Positions 9,033 to 19,759 of a stretch of DNA of 64,000 nt are shown here, in pieces. Under the pieces are notes generated by a model. It was given only the letters and a program-made list of their open reading frames with translations. It was not told the DNA's origin and did no database searches. How positions within the stretch are numbered: the stretch's first letter is position 1; every line of letters starts with the position of its first letter. Position numbers and translations under genes: made by a program. Origin of the DNA: Parietichytrium sp. I65-24A (taxonomy: Eukaryota; Sar; Bigyra; Thraustochytrida; Thraustochytriidae); the NCBI GenBank assembly GCA_012862575.1, contig BLSF01000002.1, positions 806,001-870,000 on the forward strand, in the 5' to 3' direction.

Positions 9033-12000
9033 CTTTCGCTCCCGTTGCAGCTCTGTCAATCCGACTGCGCGCAACCTCTCGTTGTACCAAATCCAGATAC
9101 GGCTCCAACCCCAACCCTTTCCAGAAGCTCAGCGACTAACCGCCTGCGCTAAGCTGCGGCTACTCCAAACCCCTGGGACACCCCTTCTACGCCTTCACCG
9201 CGTAATGCGCAAATGCCCAATGTCCCTTGGGATTTCTTTGCGAGCTGTCCTTGCTCACGCTCCTGCCGTGCGCTGCCCGCTGCTCACTCGCTTCGCGCGG
9301 CTGCCCCCGTCTGCGGCCGGTCGATTCGTCGGTGCGTGGAATGTACGCACGGATATGCACGCAAGGACGCAAGGATATGCGGATGGTCTCTTGCTGCGAT
9401 GACGGATCCTGTGCGATGGACGATGGAATCGTGACTGCCGCACAATCTGTTTGCAAATGCGGTTAACGCTGCTAGCTCACCTTACCTCTTACACTCGCTT
9501 TTTTCACGCAGACAAGAGATGCAGAGAGACAGAGGGAGAAGATTTCAGAATTTCAGAAAGAGTTCAGAAACTAACTACAAAGTCTGAATATTCTCAAGTC
9601 GCTTTGTACTCGGACGCGGTAGGAACGTATAGGACGATCTCCGTCTCTTGAGTACGACTCTTTAGTGTCAGAGCTAAGGCGAGGTAGCTGACGAGCAAGA
9701 GGAGAGCGACAGAGAGATCCAAAAAGAGAATTCGAGGTACTCGGTGTTAGCCGTTTGCCGTAGAGCAGGGCCGGCCGCCCATTGCGCCGTTATGATCGCA
9801 AGTAGTGTTTCCCCTTTGTGTAATAAGGTCAAGCTATGGAATGCTCGCCCTAAAGAAGATACAGGGGAGGAAGAAGGACGTTAGTGCATCATCAAAGGTT
9901 TCGGTAGCAGGAGTGGCGGTTGGGAGGTTTGGGTAAAATTTAAGGATTGTTTTTCTTTGATTCTCGTGTAAGGATCCAATGGGAGGAGGGAAGTAGGAAG
10001 CATTAGTGCCTTACCGTTCCCTGAGGCGAAATTCGTGTAGAGTAGAAGGACACAATGAAAATAAGGAAGAGAGGAAAGAAGGACTGTCGCACACACGAGG
10101 GCGGTATTTTCCTATGTTTATCACTGGCCGCGATCATAGAACGCTGGGCAGTGAATAATGTCTCTGTAGTTTGTAGTTTGTTGTGTTGTCTCAGACTAGA
10201 GAGGGTGTGGACCGCACAGTTTACAATTTACAATTTACAGAGGGGAAAGCAAGCTGGGAAAGGCAGGGGAGAATGCATTTTTTTATGAGATCGTTTTTTT
10301 TCAGTGCCTAAAAGCTACTAAAGCAACATAGACGAGCTCCCCGTCCTTCTGTTTGCCCACCAACTCCTTCTCCATCTCCCACCCTTTCACGACTTTTTTT
10401 TCACGGTTCAACTTATCATACGACTACGCGTTACTGTAAGAGTACTGCATATTCCAAATTCCGATGTTCAGAGTGATCTGCAACTCCTAGCAGGTCCGTT
10501 TAGGGAGTCCCAGTGTGTATTTCTTTGTAATCGTAATTTTCTCTCTTCACAGTCACAGTCAATTCACTACTGGGTAACTTTAGGTAAATATACCAACGAT
10601 GGAGATGGAGAAGAAAAGAGTCCATCGCAGGGTAAAACAGGGGAGGTACGCTCATGTTATTGGGTGCAGGCCACGGCACGGTACTCAGTACTCCGTACTC
10701 CGTACTAGTGCTCAGAAAAGTAATCCAGCTTCGAGGTGCGAAACTTCTTTCATTGCATCACTTGGTTGAGAGCCGAGTATGCGTACATTCGCATTTTTCT
10801 TCTCTTTGTTATTGTTATTGTTATTCGTGCACATGTTTTACAAGTTCCATGGCAAATTCGTTGAGAGGGAAAGGAGTTTCGCTTCGTCGCAGCAGAATTC
10901 ACAGCCAGGACAACCTGCGATTTACTTTGGATTACCTTGGCACGAGAGCAACTGGGAGGCGTACTCAGCAACATCACACTCGCCACGCTCGCCACTTGCG
11001 TGGCCGGTGAAGTATTACGAAGTTTGTGCCAATTTGTGCCCCTTTCTCCATCCTTTCTGTGCAAAGCGAGCGCAAAAGTCCTCGAACGGCCTTCTCGAAG
11101 CTCGTACCTGATCCGGAATGATCATGATCTGCTTGCTCTCCAGAAGGCGGTGTTATCTCTCGAACTCGTCACCTCCATCGTCACCAACACACGGAGCACG
11201 CACACCTTGGGAAGCTTGGCGCGTTGCAATTTTACAGTTTCATGTGTTTTGTTTGTTCTTTTGGTCAGAAAGTACTCGCTTAGAAACTTCACTGCTCCAA
11301 AGCACGTTAGATGTGTTTGAGGGCAACTCGTTCACCCGTTTGTAGCAAAGCTGTGCGGTTGCGAGCGGGCCAGTTCTCACACCATCGACCAACTAATATA
11401 ATAGTAAATAACTTGAATAGCTCTGGAGTCCGGAAGGTCAGCGTTCTGACTCATCGAACCGACAGTGAGAACCCAATTTGTGCACGAGTCCACACAGCAT
11501 GAAAACAATTGAAAACCATGCCGTGCGTTGTCTCACAGTATCTCACGCACTGTTTACGTTCATTGAGATGAAGAAGGCACTCGGAAGGAAATGGGGAGTA
11601 TCCTTCTTCTGCAGAAAAGCTCGTAAACGAATCTGAAGTAGTTTATAGCTTTCGCTAGCTAGGCTAGACTCGGTGCTGGCTGCCTTTTACCTGTTGCTAT
11701 CTGTTGCTATCTGTTGCTGATCTTTGCTCGTTTGATTCTTGCCTTTCTTGCCTATCATCAGTACTCAGTACAGTACGCCATGGTACCGATAAGTGTTTCT
11801 ATAGAATTCTGATAGCAGTATTTCCTTCACGAAACAAATGAAGATCTGATGGATTGATTGTAATTTCGCTTCACTTCCAGAGCCGACAGGGTGAGTCTGC
11901 TGTGTCTGCTGTGCGTGATGACACACCGATGACGGCGGCAGCTCACGACACTCGTCGTTGCGTGCGCTCCAAGGAAGAGGGTTGCGGCTTGTGGAGAATG

Positions 12001-13153
12001 GAGAAAGTGTACACCCCTGATGGTACAGTACCAACTGACTTTCATCAGCTGAGAGAGTTGGAGCAGAATCCCTGACTTTCCTCACGAGCTTCGACTCCTA
12101 AGTCAAAGCCTATTGCACCCTTCGGGGGGCCGAGTAAGAATACTTATATTTTTGGTTGGCCAAAGTAGGTGCTAACAGACTCAATCAGTCATTGCGGTGG
12201 CAGTGGTGTGTAGTTGTGCCTATGCAACAGCATTTGGATCTGACTCTGCGAGCTATATGCCCGGTTATATGAGATACTTACATTTGAATTGGTATATTCA
12301 GGGGAAAAAGCCATTTCTTTATTACGCGACAGCGAGCCACGTGAATTTGTGCATTCGAGAATGTGGGAAATTTTCGTCTAGGACCTCACCAGGCGTTTGC
12401 AGTAGAAATTCACAACGCAATAAACCGCGGCTTAGAGGATCTGATAGCAAATACAGGAGCGTATAGATCATTTTCAAAACTATCTCGGCTATATCGGTTA
12501 AATAAATGCCATCTTATCAGAGGATAGTTTCAAGTCAAAGAATCACCGGAAGTTCAGAGAGTATGAATTACCTGCCCCGTAAATCTGACGTCACTGACCC
12601 GCAACAAACCTGTTTCCTACGTCAGTCTTCGATCTTTTCCCCATAACGTGCCGCCCTTTGTTCACGATCCCTAACCAAATAACAACGGCAAGCTACCCAA
12701 GAGTCTAACCGCTACCTATCACAGGCAGCAAACCGACACGACGCTTTTTCGTCTACGTATTAAGATAGTTCAACCCCAGCGACATGGGCGTTATAGTTAC
12801 GCTTTGGCAAGATTTTTCCCCCCCGGCAGCCGCGGCAGAGTCTTCGAAAAGCGCAGAGGGCGAATGGAGGGCGACTCGGACGGGAGTGGAAGGGAGGGTA
12901 AGTCTAGGGCGCTGCAGATCGTCAACTGGGAGAAGGAGAAGGAAGGCAGATCACAGATCACAGATCAGAGATCATCCACGCCTCTCTTGTCTGTTGTTGA
13001 TACAAACAAACAAGGAGAGAAGGAAGGAAGAGCGAACGAACGCCCATCGTTCCAATACAAAAGCAAGGCGCACAAGGTGAGTGACATTGAGAGACAAAGA
13101 CACAGAAAGCAAGGAAGGAAGGAAGCATGGACGGATGGATGAAAAGCAGAAAC

Positions 13154-13215
13154 AGAGAGAGAGAGAGATAGAGGAGAGAGGATAGAGGGAGGGAAGGAAG
13201 GAAGGAAGGAAGGAA
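13154..13215. repeat. (GA)n and (GGAA)n microsatellites
   Basis: A GA run at 13154-13168 is followed by a GGAA run at about 13190-13215. They lie about 300 bases before the HMGB start codon, within its likely promoter or leader. Confidence 0.85.
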
Positions 13216-13412
13216 GAAGAGAGAAGATAGATAGGAAAAGGGACTCAAGCCACTCACGCGACAACAGAGTCAGGGAGATCTGCTGTGCGGCTGGGCCGGG
13301 TGACTTTTCGTATCTTGCTCAGCGCGCGAGATGGAGATGCCGTCGGGTGCACAGGGTTGCGCCTGCGTCCAGGCTCGAGAGAAAAGGGTTGTTGGGTGAG
13401 AGCAGGAGTGAG

Positions 13413-13431
13413 TGAGAGAGAGAGAGAGAGA
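13413..13431. repeat. (GA)n tract upstream of HMGB
   Basis: A GA dinucleotide run about 75 bases before the HMGB ATG. Comparable GA/CT tracts lie upstream of other gene starts in the window. Confidence 0.85.
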
Positions 13432-13506
13432 ATGTCTCGTGCTAACTTGACTGCATGATGTGTATCGTGCCCTTTTCGCGCTGCGCTGTGACTTTTCGTT
13501 GGGTAG

Positions 13507-14198
13507 ATGGGAAAGGGAAAGACCAAGAACCGTGACCCAGCCAGGCCCAAGCGGCCGTTGACGGCGTTTATGTGCTTCATGACCAAGCGCAGGCCATATG
13601 TGCTGCAGCAGTACCCTGGTATCAAGTTCCAGGAGGTAGGCAAAAAGCTCGGAGAGGAATGGAAGATGCTCAGTGATCACGAGAAGGCGCCATACATAGC
13701 CGAGGCGGAGGGCCACAAACGGAGATATATGGAGGAGAAGAGTGAGTTTAGAAGCGCCGGCAGATGATTTGTTGCGCGACAGCAGATTCGTGGTGAGAGG
13801 GAGACGCTAACATCTTCTCGTCCTGTGATTCAGAAAACTACGTGCCAGATCCTCAGTACCAGAAGAAAGGGAAATCAAGAGACCACAAGCCGAAGCGTGC
13901 AATGAGTGCTTATCTGTATTTCTGCAAGGCGCACCGCCCTGAAGTGAAAAATGAGTTCCCTGAGAAGAAGATGGTAGAGATTCAGCAGGTTCTTGGCCAC
14001 CGCTGGAAGGAGACAAGCCAAGCAGCACGGGAGCCTTTTATTAAACAGGCGAACGCTGATCGCGAGAGGTACGACCGTGAGATGCTCAAGCTTGCCAAGA
14101 AAGACGATGGCGGTGCTGATGATGACGACGACGAAGAAGAGGAGGAAGAGGACGATGACGACGAGGAGGTTGGCGGAGGTAACATGGACGGATACTAG
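13507..14198 (+). CDS. HMGB-type chromatin protein, two HMG boxes and acidic tail (2 exons)
   Basis: Exon 1 is 13507-13741, the intron is 13742-13833 (92 bases, GTGAGT...CAG), and exon 2 is 13834-14198. The join restores a Lys codon and gives 199 residues. Box A is about residues 13-80 ('RPKRPLTAFMCFMTKRRPYV'), box B about 96-165 ('KPKRAMSAYLYFCKAHRPEV'). The tail is almost pure Asp/Glu, ending GGGNMDGY. This is the layout of animal HMGB1-3: two DNA-bending boxes and an acidic regulatory tail. The intron falls between the boxes' coding regions. The role is non-sequence-specific DNA bending in nuclear chromatin. The start ATG follows a 'GGGTAG', so a further leader intron ending there cannot be excluded. 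Confidence 0.93.
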
Positions 14199-14979
14199 AC
14201 AACCGTCTCACATTCTGTCTCCTGCTCGTACTTTTTCCCCCTGGAAATTTTTCTTTGGTCACTGTTATCGATTACTTTTCACAATATATCACTCAAAACC
14301 CCTTTTTACAGTTTTTCTCATAGACTCTTCGACTTCGCTCCTCCGCAGATAAGCAGCTACGTGAGGGACTTCGCATAAGTAGCCTTGCGATGTATTTTAT
14401 TATAATCGAGAAACATCAGATCACATCTTTTCCCCAGACACACCTGAAGCGGATTCGATGATTGTGAAGTGAAAAGAGTCCAGCAAAAAGCTCCATCGTT
14501 TCTCCAAGTTCAATGCTTCTGTATGGCGTCGTCCGTCTCAGCTGTTTCGAGCCAAATACGATAAACAAGCACTTCCTCGCATCGTCCTAGGAGAAAATGT
14601 GGAGCCACGAAGTGCAGCGTGAACAAACCCTATTGGAAGATGGGGTGAATGTTGAGAGAGTACACGGATTTGTTAGGCGGGAAGGTCACTTTGTCGTTTA
14701 AAGGCAGGTCCCTTGTAAAGCGAACGGAACTCTTGCCAGAACCGATTCAATAATTTACAAGCAAGTGTGCAGGGCCGTTGCGAAGAGCAAGCAAGGCAAA
14801 ACCGCTCCTCACAGTGACGCGCAGTAATTGACACTCTGACGTTACCTTTCATTTGCTCCTTCGAAAAAAAATGACCTGAAAAGTTTAGATCGCATCAAAG
14901 CTGTATACACCAAATGCAGAGCAAGAGAGCCGAAGAAAGAAAGTAGAGAAAAACAACGAGAAGCAAGAGAAGCTCGAAA
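14199..14979. other. Flank between HMGB and decayed gene
   Basis: A 781-base stretch with the HMGB 3' UTR and no coding frame that I can support. Confidence 0.35.
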
Positions 14980-16230
14980 GTGAAGCTGAAGACCGCATTC
15001 GGTATCGGCGCAGTTGTCGCGGCAGTTGCTGCGACTGTGACGTTGACATTCCTCTTCTTTCCGGCTTTGACCTCGGCATATGTCCCGAGACCATATGTGC
15101 AGGAGGACTTCAAGAACATTATCTGCGGAGACACTGCTGCAGACATCCCGGTGAAGGACGAGTTCTGGCCAGCCCTTACGGAACCCTAATTAAAATATTA
15201 TCAAGTCCTTCATAGAGAGTCTCCCTCAGGATCCGCAGATGCCTGCGAAGAATGGGCTGAACGAGAGAACCCAACGGCAGTACTCGAGACCCGCTTTTAC
15301 ACCTTGAGATCCACAACCAAGACGCTCCGAAGATACGGATCGGCGGCCGAATCCGACGCCACCCTCGTCGTTTTGGCCTTCTATGGCGTCGGTGCCCATC
15401 TCGTTTCTAAAGACAGCAACGCGGACAAAAAGATCATTTTAGCAGCTGCTGGAAGTGCAAACGATGCCATCTATGAAGCGTGCCTTTCAAGCTTGGAAAG
15501 CCTTGCAACTCGCGAAGGATTTGTCACATACGGAGCGGACGCGTTTGCTGACGAGGTCTACATCATTGTTTTGATCCGAAAGGAAGGAACCATTTACCTT
15601 GCAGAGAGCGCCAAGTGGGATCACATCAAATTCGTCGTCCGTCTGAGCCAGTTCTTTTGCGCTACTGTCTTTGACCACCTGATTGATTTGCACTTGCTCT
15701 GTGGAAACCCTCTCGCAACCGCACACAGTATGAGAACCTTCCTCCTCGCCAAACGATCACGTACCGGGTGACATCTCAAACCATCAATGGGGATTACGTC
15801 CTCGCCGATGGCCTTGGCTTCTTCCGCCGCTCGAGTGGCTTGACGAATGATGGTGTCAGCTGTCATTGACTTGGATGCTGGTTACCGAAAGCATAAGGCT
15901 TTCAAGACTGGGAAAGTGCGTCTTCAGCAGATCGGAGTAAATGATAGTCTCCGTGTTCAGGACGGCCAAGACGTTGTAAACGTTTTGGAGAAATTCGTCG
16001 CGGACCACATTGCTGTTGTCGTCCCAGACGGAAAGATAGCGTCTGGTGCAGACTTGAAGTCCTGGTGGGACCGTCTCTCGATGTTTTAAGACCTTCCAGA
16101 GCTAAAACCGCCAAATCTGATCGAGTGCATCGCCACCATGATGTAGGTTGCTTCTGGGCAGCGCAACCATGCAGGCAACATGCAGAATATCTCATTCCCA
16201 CCAGAGTTCAGTTCCTTTGGATGGAATGAC

Positions 16231-16361
16231 GGAGAGGCCATCGGCTCTCCAATGACTAACCTCAGTATTTCTGGACTCACTGTGTCCACTGCCATTGATC
16301 AGCCAAAGATCGTCGAGGACTACAGTTACATTTTTAACGATATCACGAAACATCTCTGGGG
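16231..16361 (+). repeat. Tandem duplication, copy 1
   Basis: This segment resembles 16486-16603, with about one base in ten changed and a 12-base indel near the end. It encodes 'TVSTAIDQPKIVEDYSYIF'; copy 2 encodes 'TVSTTIDQPKVVEDYSYIF'. Confidence 0.9.
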
Positions 16362-16362
16362 C

Positions 16363-16478
16363 TAGCCAGGACTTGGAGGAAGCTCGAGTGGCTTCTGCTT
16401 CTCACGCTCCTTCTCCGGCGAATCAGCTGCAACAAATGATGATGCAGTAAGAAGCGCAAGAGTATGATGAGAGAGATT
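16363..16478 (+). pseudogene. Inserted fragment of the presenilin exon 3 loop
   Basis: It matches the minus strand of 3481-3602, the polar cytosolic-loop part of presenilin exon 3. Read in the same frame it gives 'SQDLEEARVASAS' and then 'QMMMQ', a stop, and 'QEYDERD'. Presenilin has 'SQDLEEARVAPAS', 'QMMMQQQ' and 'YEYDERD'. Most bases agree, with one six-base length difference in the proline-codon run. It has no introns or flanking presenilin sequence and lies between the two copies of the tandem duplication. It cannot encode a protein by itself. Confidence 0.92.
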
Positions 16479-16485
16479 TCATGAG

Positions 16486-16603
16486 GGAGACGCCATCGGC
16501 TCTCCAATGACTCATTTCAGTCTTTCTGCACTCACTGTGTCCACTACCATTGATCAGCCAAAGGTCGTCGAGGACTACAGCTACATCTTTGATGATCTCT
16601 GGG
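16486..16603 (+). repeat. Tandem duplication, copy 2
   Basis: Second copy of 16231-16361. Its end continues into the decayed gene ('LWANSLPTF' follows), so copy 2 appears to be the one joined to the original downstream sequence. Confidence 0.9.
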
Positions 16604-17065
16604 CGAACTCACTGCCAACCTTTGCGGGCTTGCTGCAATCATTGAGGAGCTCAACGCGGTTCGCTCTCGAGCTGTCTACTCCTTTAACCCGCCAATCTTT
16701 CGAACCGCTCCTGGCGTTTGCAGAGATTAGTTCTTCGGAACCCAGCCGCACAATCATCAGAATTCAGACTTTATCACCAAAACATTAAATTTAAGATTCT
16801 TGGTTTTCAAACATGTTTTTCAAACTGCTATGGGCACGCCACTTACGTTTGGCCTGATATGGTGAAGGATCACGAAGATTTAATGGCAGATGTTAGGAAT
16901 TCGCGGTTTGCCTTGCCTTTACGCTCGATATTTACACTTCAACAGTCCCCTTCTGACACGGGGCTTTACTTTACTTTATCTTGCGAGGTATACAACGTGA
17001 AATTGGCTGTTGTCCTTATCTTCAAGACGTTTGCAGTCCAGTGCTGTAGAACCATGAGAAGAAAC

Positions 17066-18269
17066 TAAATTTTTCAGGAGGTTATCCCCCACGACTGGAT
17101 CAGCGTTACGTGATGTTCAACCTAGCACGAAGGAAACGCCCGTACGTCCTTGTAACTCTTTGGTCATCATTTTCCCTGAAAATATTGCATCACTGGTGAA
17201 ATTTTCGTTTGACTATATTTAACGAACGATCTTCCTCCACCCAGGTTGGATCTGCACGAGAATTGAGTTATGGTGACCGCCACTCCACGAAAATGTGCAT
17301 CGGTCGCCCCACTGTCGCAGAGAGCGATCGTTTTGGGCCAGTGCTATGATCTTGAACAGCCTTTTGAAGAAAGGAGCATTTCCCTTGCTTTTGATCAAGA
17401 TATTATCAATTAATCGCGGTGGCCCCTGCCTATGCTCTGGCCACAACGCAAAATATATGTCGCAGACACACGCACGCGCATAGAAAAGACAAAGATGGTA
17501 TTAGCAATCCCAAAAGCAACAACACGATTTTTGGTGAACTGTGAGTCGCAACACACCATGGACGCTCAACTCGCAATGCACTGTGGCAAACCTTTCACAT
17601 ACTTTCACATGCTTTCACAGCTCGAGTTTGTTCCGTTCCGAAATAATTCGCGTTCCGCTTTGTTCATTTGTTCTTTTGCATTGCCAGAAGAGCTCTTTGC
17701 TCGCGAACACGCATCCTTCCCTAGGGTAGGGTTGCGCACGGTCAGCGAACAGCACATCATTCCTTCAAAGTAGTGGTGGTGGTTGACTGCCCTCTCCTCC
17801 AGCGTCTTCCGAGGGCGCCCGAGCACTCTGTCACCATCTCGCACTCTATCCCTCTTCTACCCTCCCGCCTAGCACTCTCGACGGCCGCCAATCACCAAGC
17901 GCACTCCTACGGCAGTCCTACGCCTGGCCATGCCCTGCTCTACCGAAATCACTAGGACGTCGACGCGGCGGTAGGCGTGTATTGGCTGGCTGTGACTGCG
18001 TGCATAGGGGTGCGAGTAGGAGCGAGTAAGAGTCTGTGGAGGCCTAGGAAAGTGGCAGGGCGGGAGCGTAGGTGCGTAGGAGAGGCGTAGGGAGAGGCGT
18101 AGGGAGGGGAAGAGTGGTGAAGAGTGGTGAAGAGTGGTAACAGAGCTAGACAACATCGCTCATCGCTGCAGCTGTATCACACGACCGAGGCCGAGGCAGC
18201 GCGAAAGTGCGAAGGAATAGGTTAGTGCGTGAAGCGAGCAAATTTTGCGCGGGAGACAAAAGAGGGAAA
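17066..18269. other. Upstream region of eS7
   Basis: No gene is seen. The last 200 bases hold the probable eS7 promoter and leader, with short tandem repeats: AGAGGCGTAGGG-like units at 18081-18108 and AGAGTGGTGA units at 18111-18139. Confidence 0.4.
18111..18139 (+). repeat. 10-bp tandem repeat in the eS7 upstream region
   Basis: Three near-identical copies of AGAGTGGTGA, the last truncated, about 130 bases before the eS7 ATG. Confidence 0.8.
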
Positions 18270-18842
18270 ATGGCTTCCAGCAAGGTGATCAAGCCTGCGG
18301 GCAAGACCCCAGATGAGTTCGAGCTCAAGGTGGCAGAGGAGATCTACAAACTAGAGGGCACCCCAGAGTTCAAGGCGGAGCTGGCGAACCTGTACATCCT
18401 CGGAGCGAAGGAGGTGTCCACCCCAGGAGGCAAGAAGGCTGTGATCTTGATGGTGCCATTCAAGCTCCTCAACCAGTTCAGGAAGATCCAGGTTAAACTT
18501 GTGCGCGAGCTCGAGAAGAAGCTTCAGGGCCGCCACGTCGTTGTTATTGCTCACAGGACAATCTTTGGTAAATCCTTCAACCGCAGCAGCAAGACCACTG
18601 GAGTGCGCCCATTCAGCAGAACTGTTGCTTCTGTTCATGAGGCTGTGCTTGACGACCTTGTGTACCCAACAGAGATTGTCGGAAAGCGCATTCGCTACCG
18701 CCAGGATGGAAGCAAGCTCCTCAAGGTCTTCCTCCACACCGGAGACCTCACCACCGCAGAGACTAAGCTCGACACCTTTGCAACGGTTTTCAAGAAGTTG
18801 ACCAACAAGGACGTTGTATTTGAGTTTCCTGTCAAGAACTAA
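18270..18842 (+). CDS. RPS7: 40S ribosomal protein eS7
   Basis: A 190-residue intronless protein that matches eS7 along its whole length (194 in human). Family signatures include 'KAVILMVPFKLLNQFRKIQVKLVRELEKK', 'HVVVIAHRTI', 'RSRT'-like 'RPFSRTVASVHEAVLDDLVYP' and the 'RIRYRQDGSKLLKVFL' block. It is a structural protein of the small ribosomal subunit needed for 18S rRNA maturation. The start is the ATG at 18270; open frame upstream to 18207 has no ATG and is leader. Codon use is strongly biased towards C/G-ending codons (AAG, CTC), as expected for a highly expressed gene. Confidence 0.98.
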   Translation: MASSKVIKPAGKTPDEFELKVAEEIYKLEGTPEFKAELANLYILGAKEVSTPGGKKAVILMVPFKLLNQFRKIQVKLVRELEKKLQGRHVVVIAHRTIFGKSFNRSSKTTGVRPFSRTVASVHEAVLDDLVYPTEIVGKRIRYRQDGSKLLKVFLHTGDLTTAETKLDTFATVFKKLTNKDVVFEFPVKN

Positions 18843-19759
18843 AGCATAGATCCTTTAATTGTTCAAGCGTATGACCGGGTACTTTTCTTTCCCTCTTTTT
18901 CAATCTGATCTTTCTTTTTATACACTTTTAGTATTATCCTTCCGAGAACTGCGTGCACCTTTTCTCGCCTTTCAAATTTTAGTCCATGCTAATCGATTCG
19001 CTTCTTTCTCCAATGGCGCAGGTCCTTTTCGATTGGCCAAACTGTATGCATCATTTGGACAAGGGCGCTTGAGGAACTGCATTGAAAAGCAAAAGAGCTT
19101 GCAGCTCGCGCTCATCAGCGACAACGAGGAATGCATGATCCTTTTTCTAATATGTGGATACGCGAGTTTCTCTGTGCGATGCCTGCGTACCCCAATGTCT
19201 ATAAATAAAGACATCTTGGCCAACATCGAGTTCAGCATCAAGCCAGGGGTTGAGAAAAACCTCTTTGGAGGCCGCTGGCAGAACCCGCACCCATAGAGCA
19301 ACACAAAAACGTTGATCTTCTTCTCTCAAGCTCATCGGGCAATTCCACTTACTTTTTTTCTCCTTAAATGACGGCACGGCCATTCCCTTCAATGTTACAT
19401 TTTCAATTCCACTTATCGATTCCATCAGTATAGTGCTCCAGAAAAGAGCTCCATTTTTTGGGCTTTCAGAAACGCTTCTACATTCCATGACGGACTCGGC
19501 TGGCTTGTCCGGGGGCCAGCCCCCTGTTTGTTCGTCGCGTAACTCTATGTGCCTTTGTTTTGATCATGACATTGTGTAAGTAAACATCCATCTTCAAGTT
19601 TCTGACCGTCTCACCGGATACTTGTTTGGCGTTAGAGCATGTGGAGCGTGTGCGGGGAGGTGATTGCAAGAGAGAAAGCTCTCTATATCTCGCGGCCAAA
19701 GTACATGCTCATTGAGCTCGAGCCTCCGAGGCAAAGAATGCCAAGGTTGGCACGTAGTG
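18843..19759. other. Gap between eS7 and ankyrin gene
   Basis: It holds the eS7 3' UTR and the ankyrin gene promoter. A 145-codon plus frame (18859-19296) has no ATG near its beginning and no domain, so I do not call it. A small ATG frame at 19639 could be an upstream ORF of the ankyrin gene. Confidence 0.35.

Larger units (their letters stand above)
9033..13506. other. 4.5 kb gene-poor region between bZIP1 and HMGB
   Basis: I find no convincing gene. Open frames are short, mostly overlap on both strands and lack recognisable domains. A GTACTC-rich stretch lies at 10680-10712. Towards the HMGB gene the sequence becomes purine-rich, with (GA)n and (GGAA)n tracts. Both end genes point outward from it (bZIP1 minus, HMGB plus), so it holds both promoters but is much longer than they need. 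Confidence 0.4.
14980..17065 (+). pseudogene. Decayed gene of unknown family, rearranged
   Basis: Frames with protein-like composition run in order along the plus strand. The first is a hydrophobic segment at 14998-15070 (Ala/Val-rich, like a signal anchor) followed by 'YVPRPYVQEDFKNIICGD', which lacks an in-frame ATG. The next is a 190-codon frame at about 15200-15771 with 'ESDATLVVLAFYGVGAHL'. Others lie at 15847-16089, 16180-16374 and 16507-17065. Stops and frame changes separate them, so it is not one working gene as written. A segment at 16231-16361 is repeated at 16486-16603, with a presenilin-derived piece between. I do not recognise the parent family; the first part suggests a secreted or type II membrane protein. 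Sequencing errors could explain some frame changes but not the duplication and insert. Confidence 0.6.

Noticed and set aside
13982-14185. Minus-strand poly-Ser frame
   Set aside because: It is the reverse of the Asp/Glu tail codons of the HMGB gene.
18859-19296. 145-codon plus frame after eS7
   Set aside because: It starts with TTG, has no domain, and lies where the eS7 3' UTR is expected.
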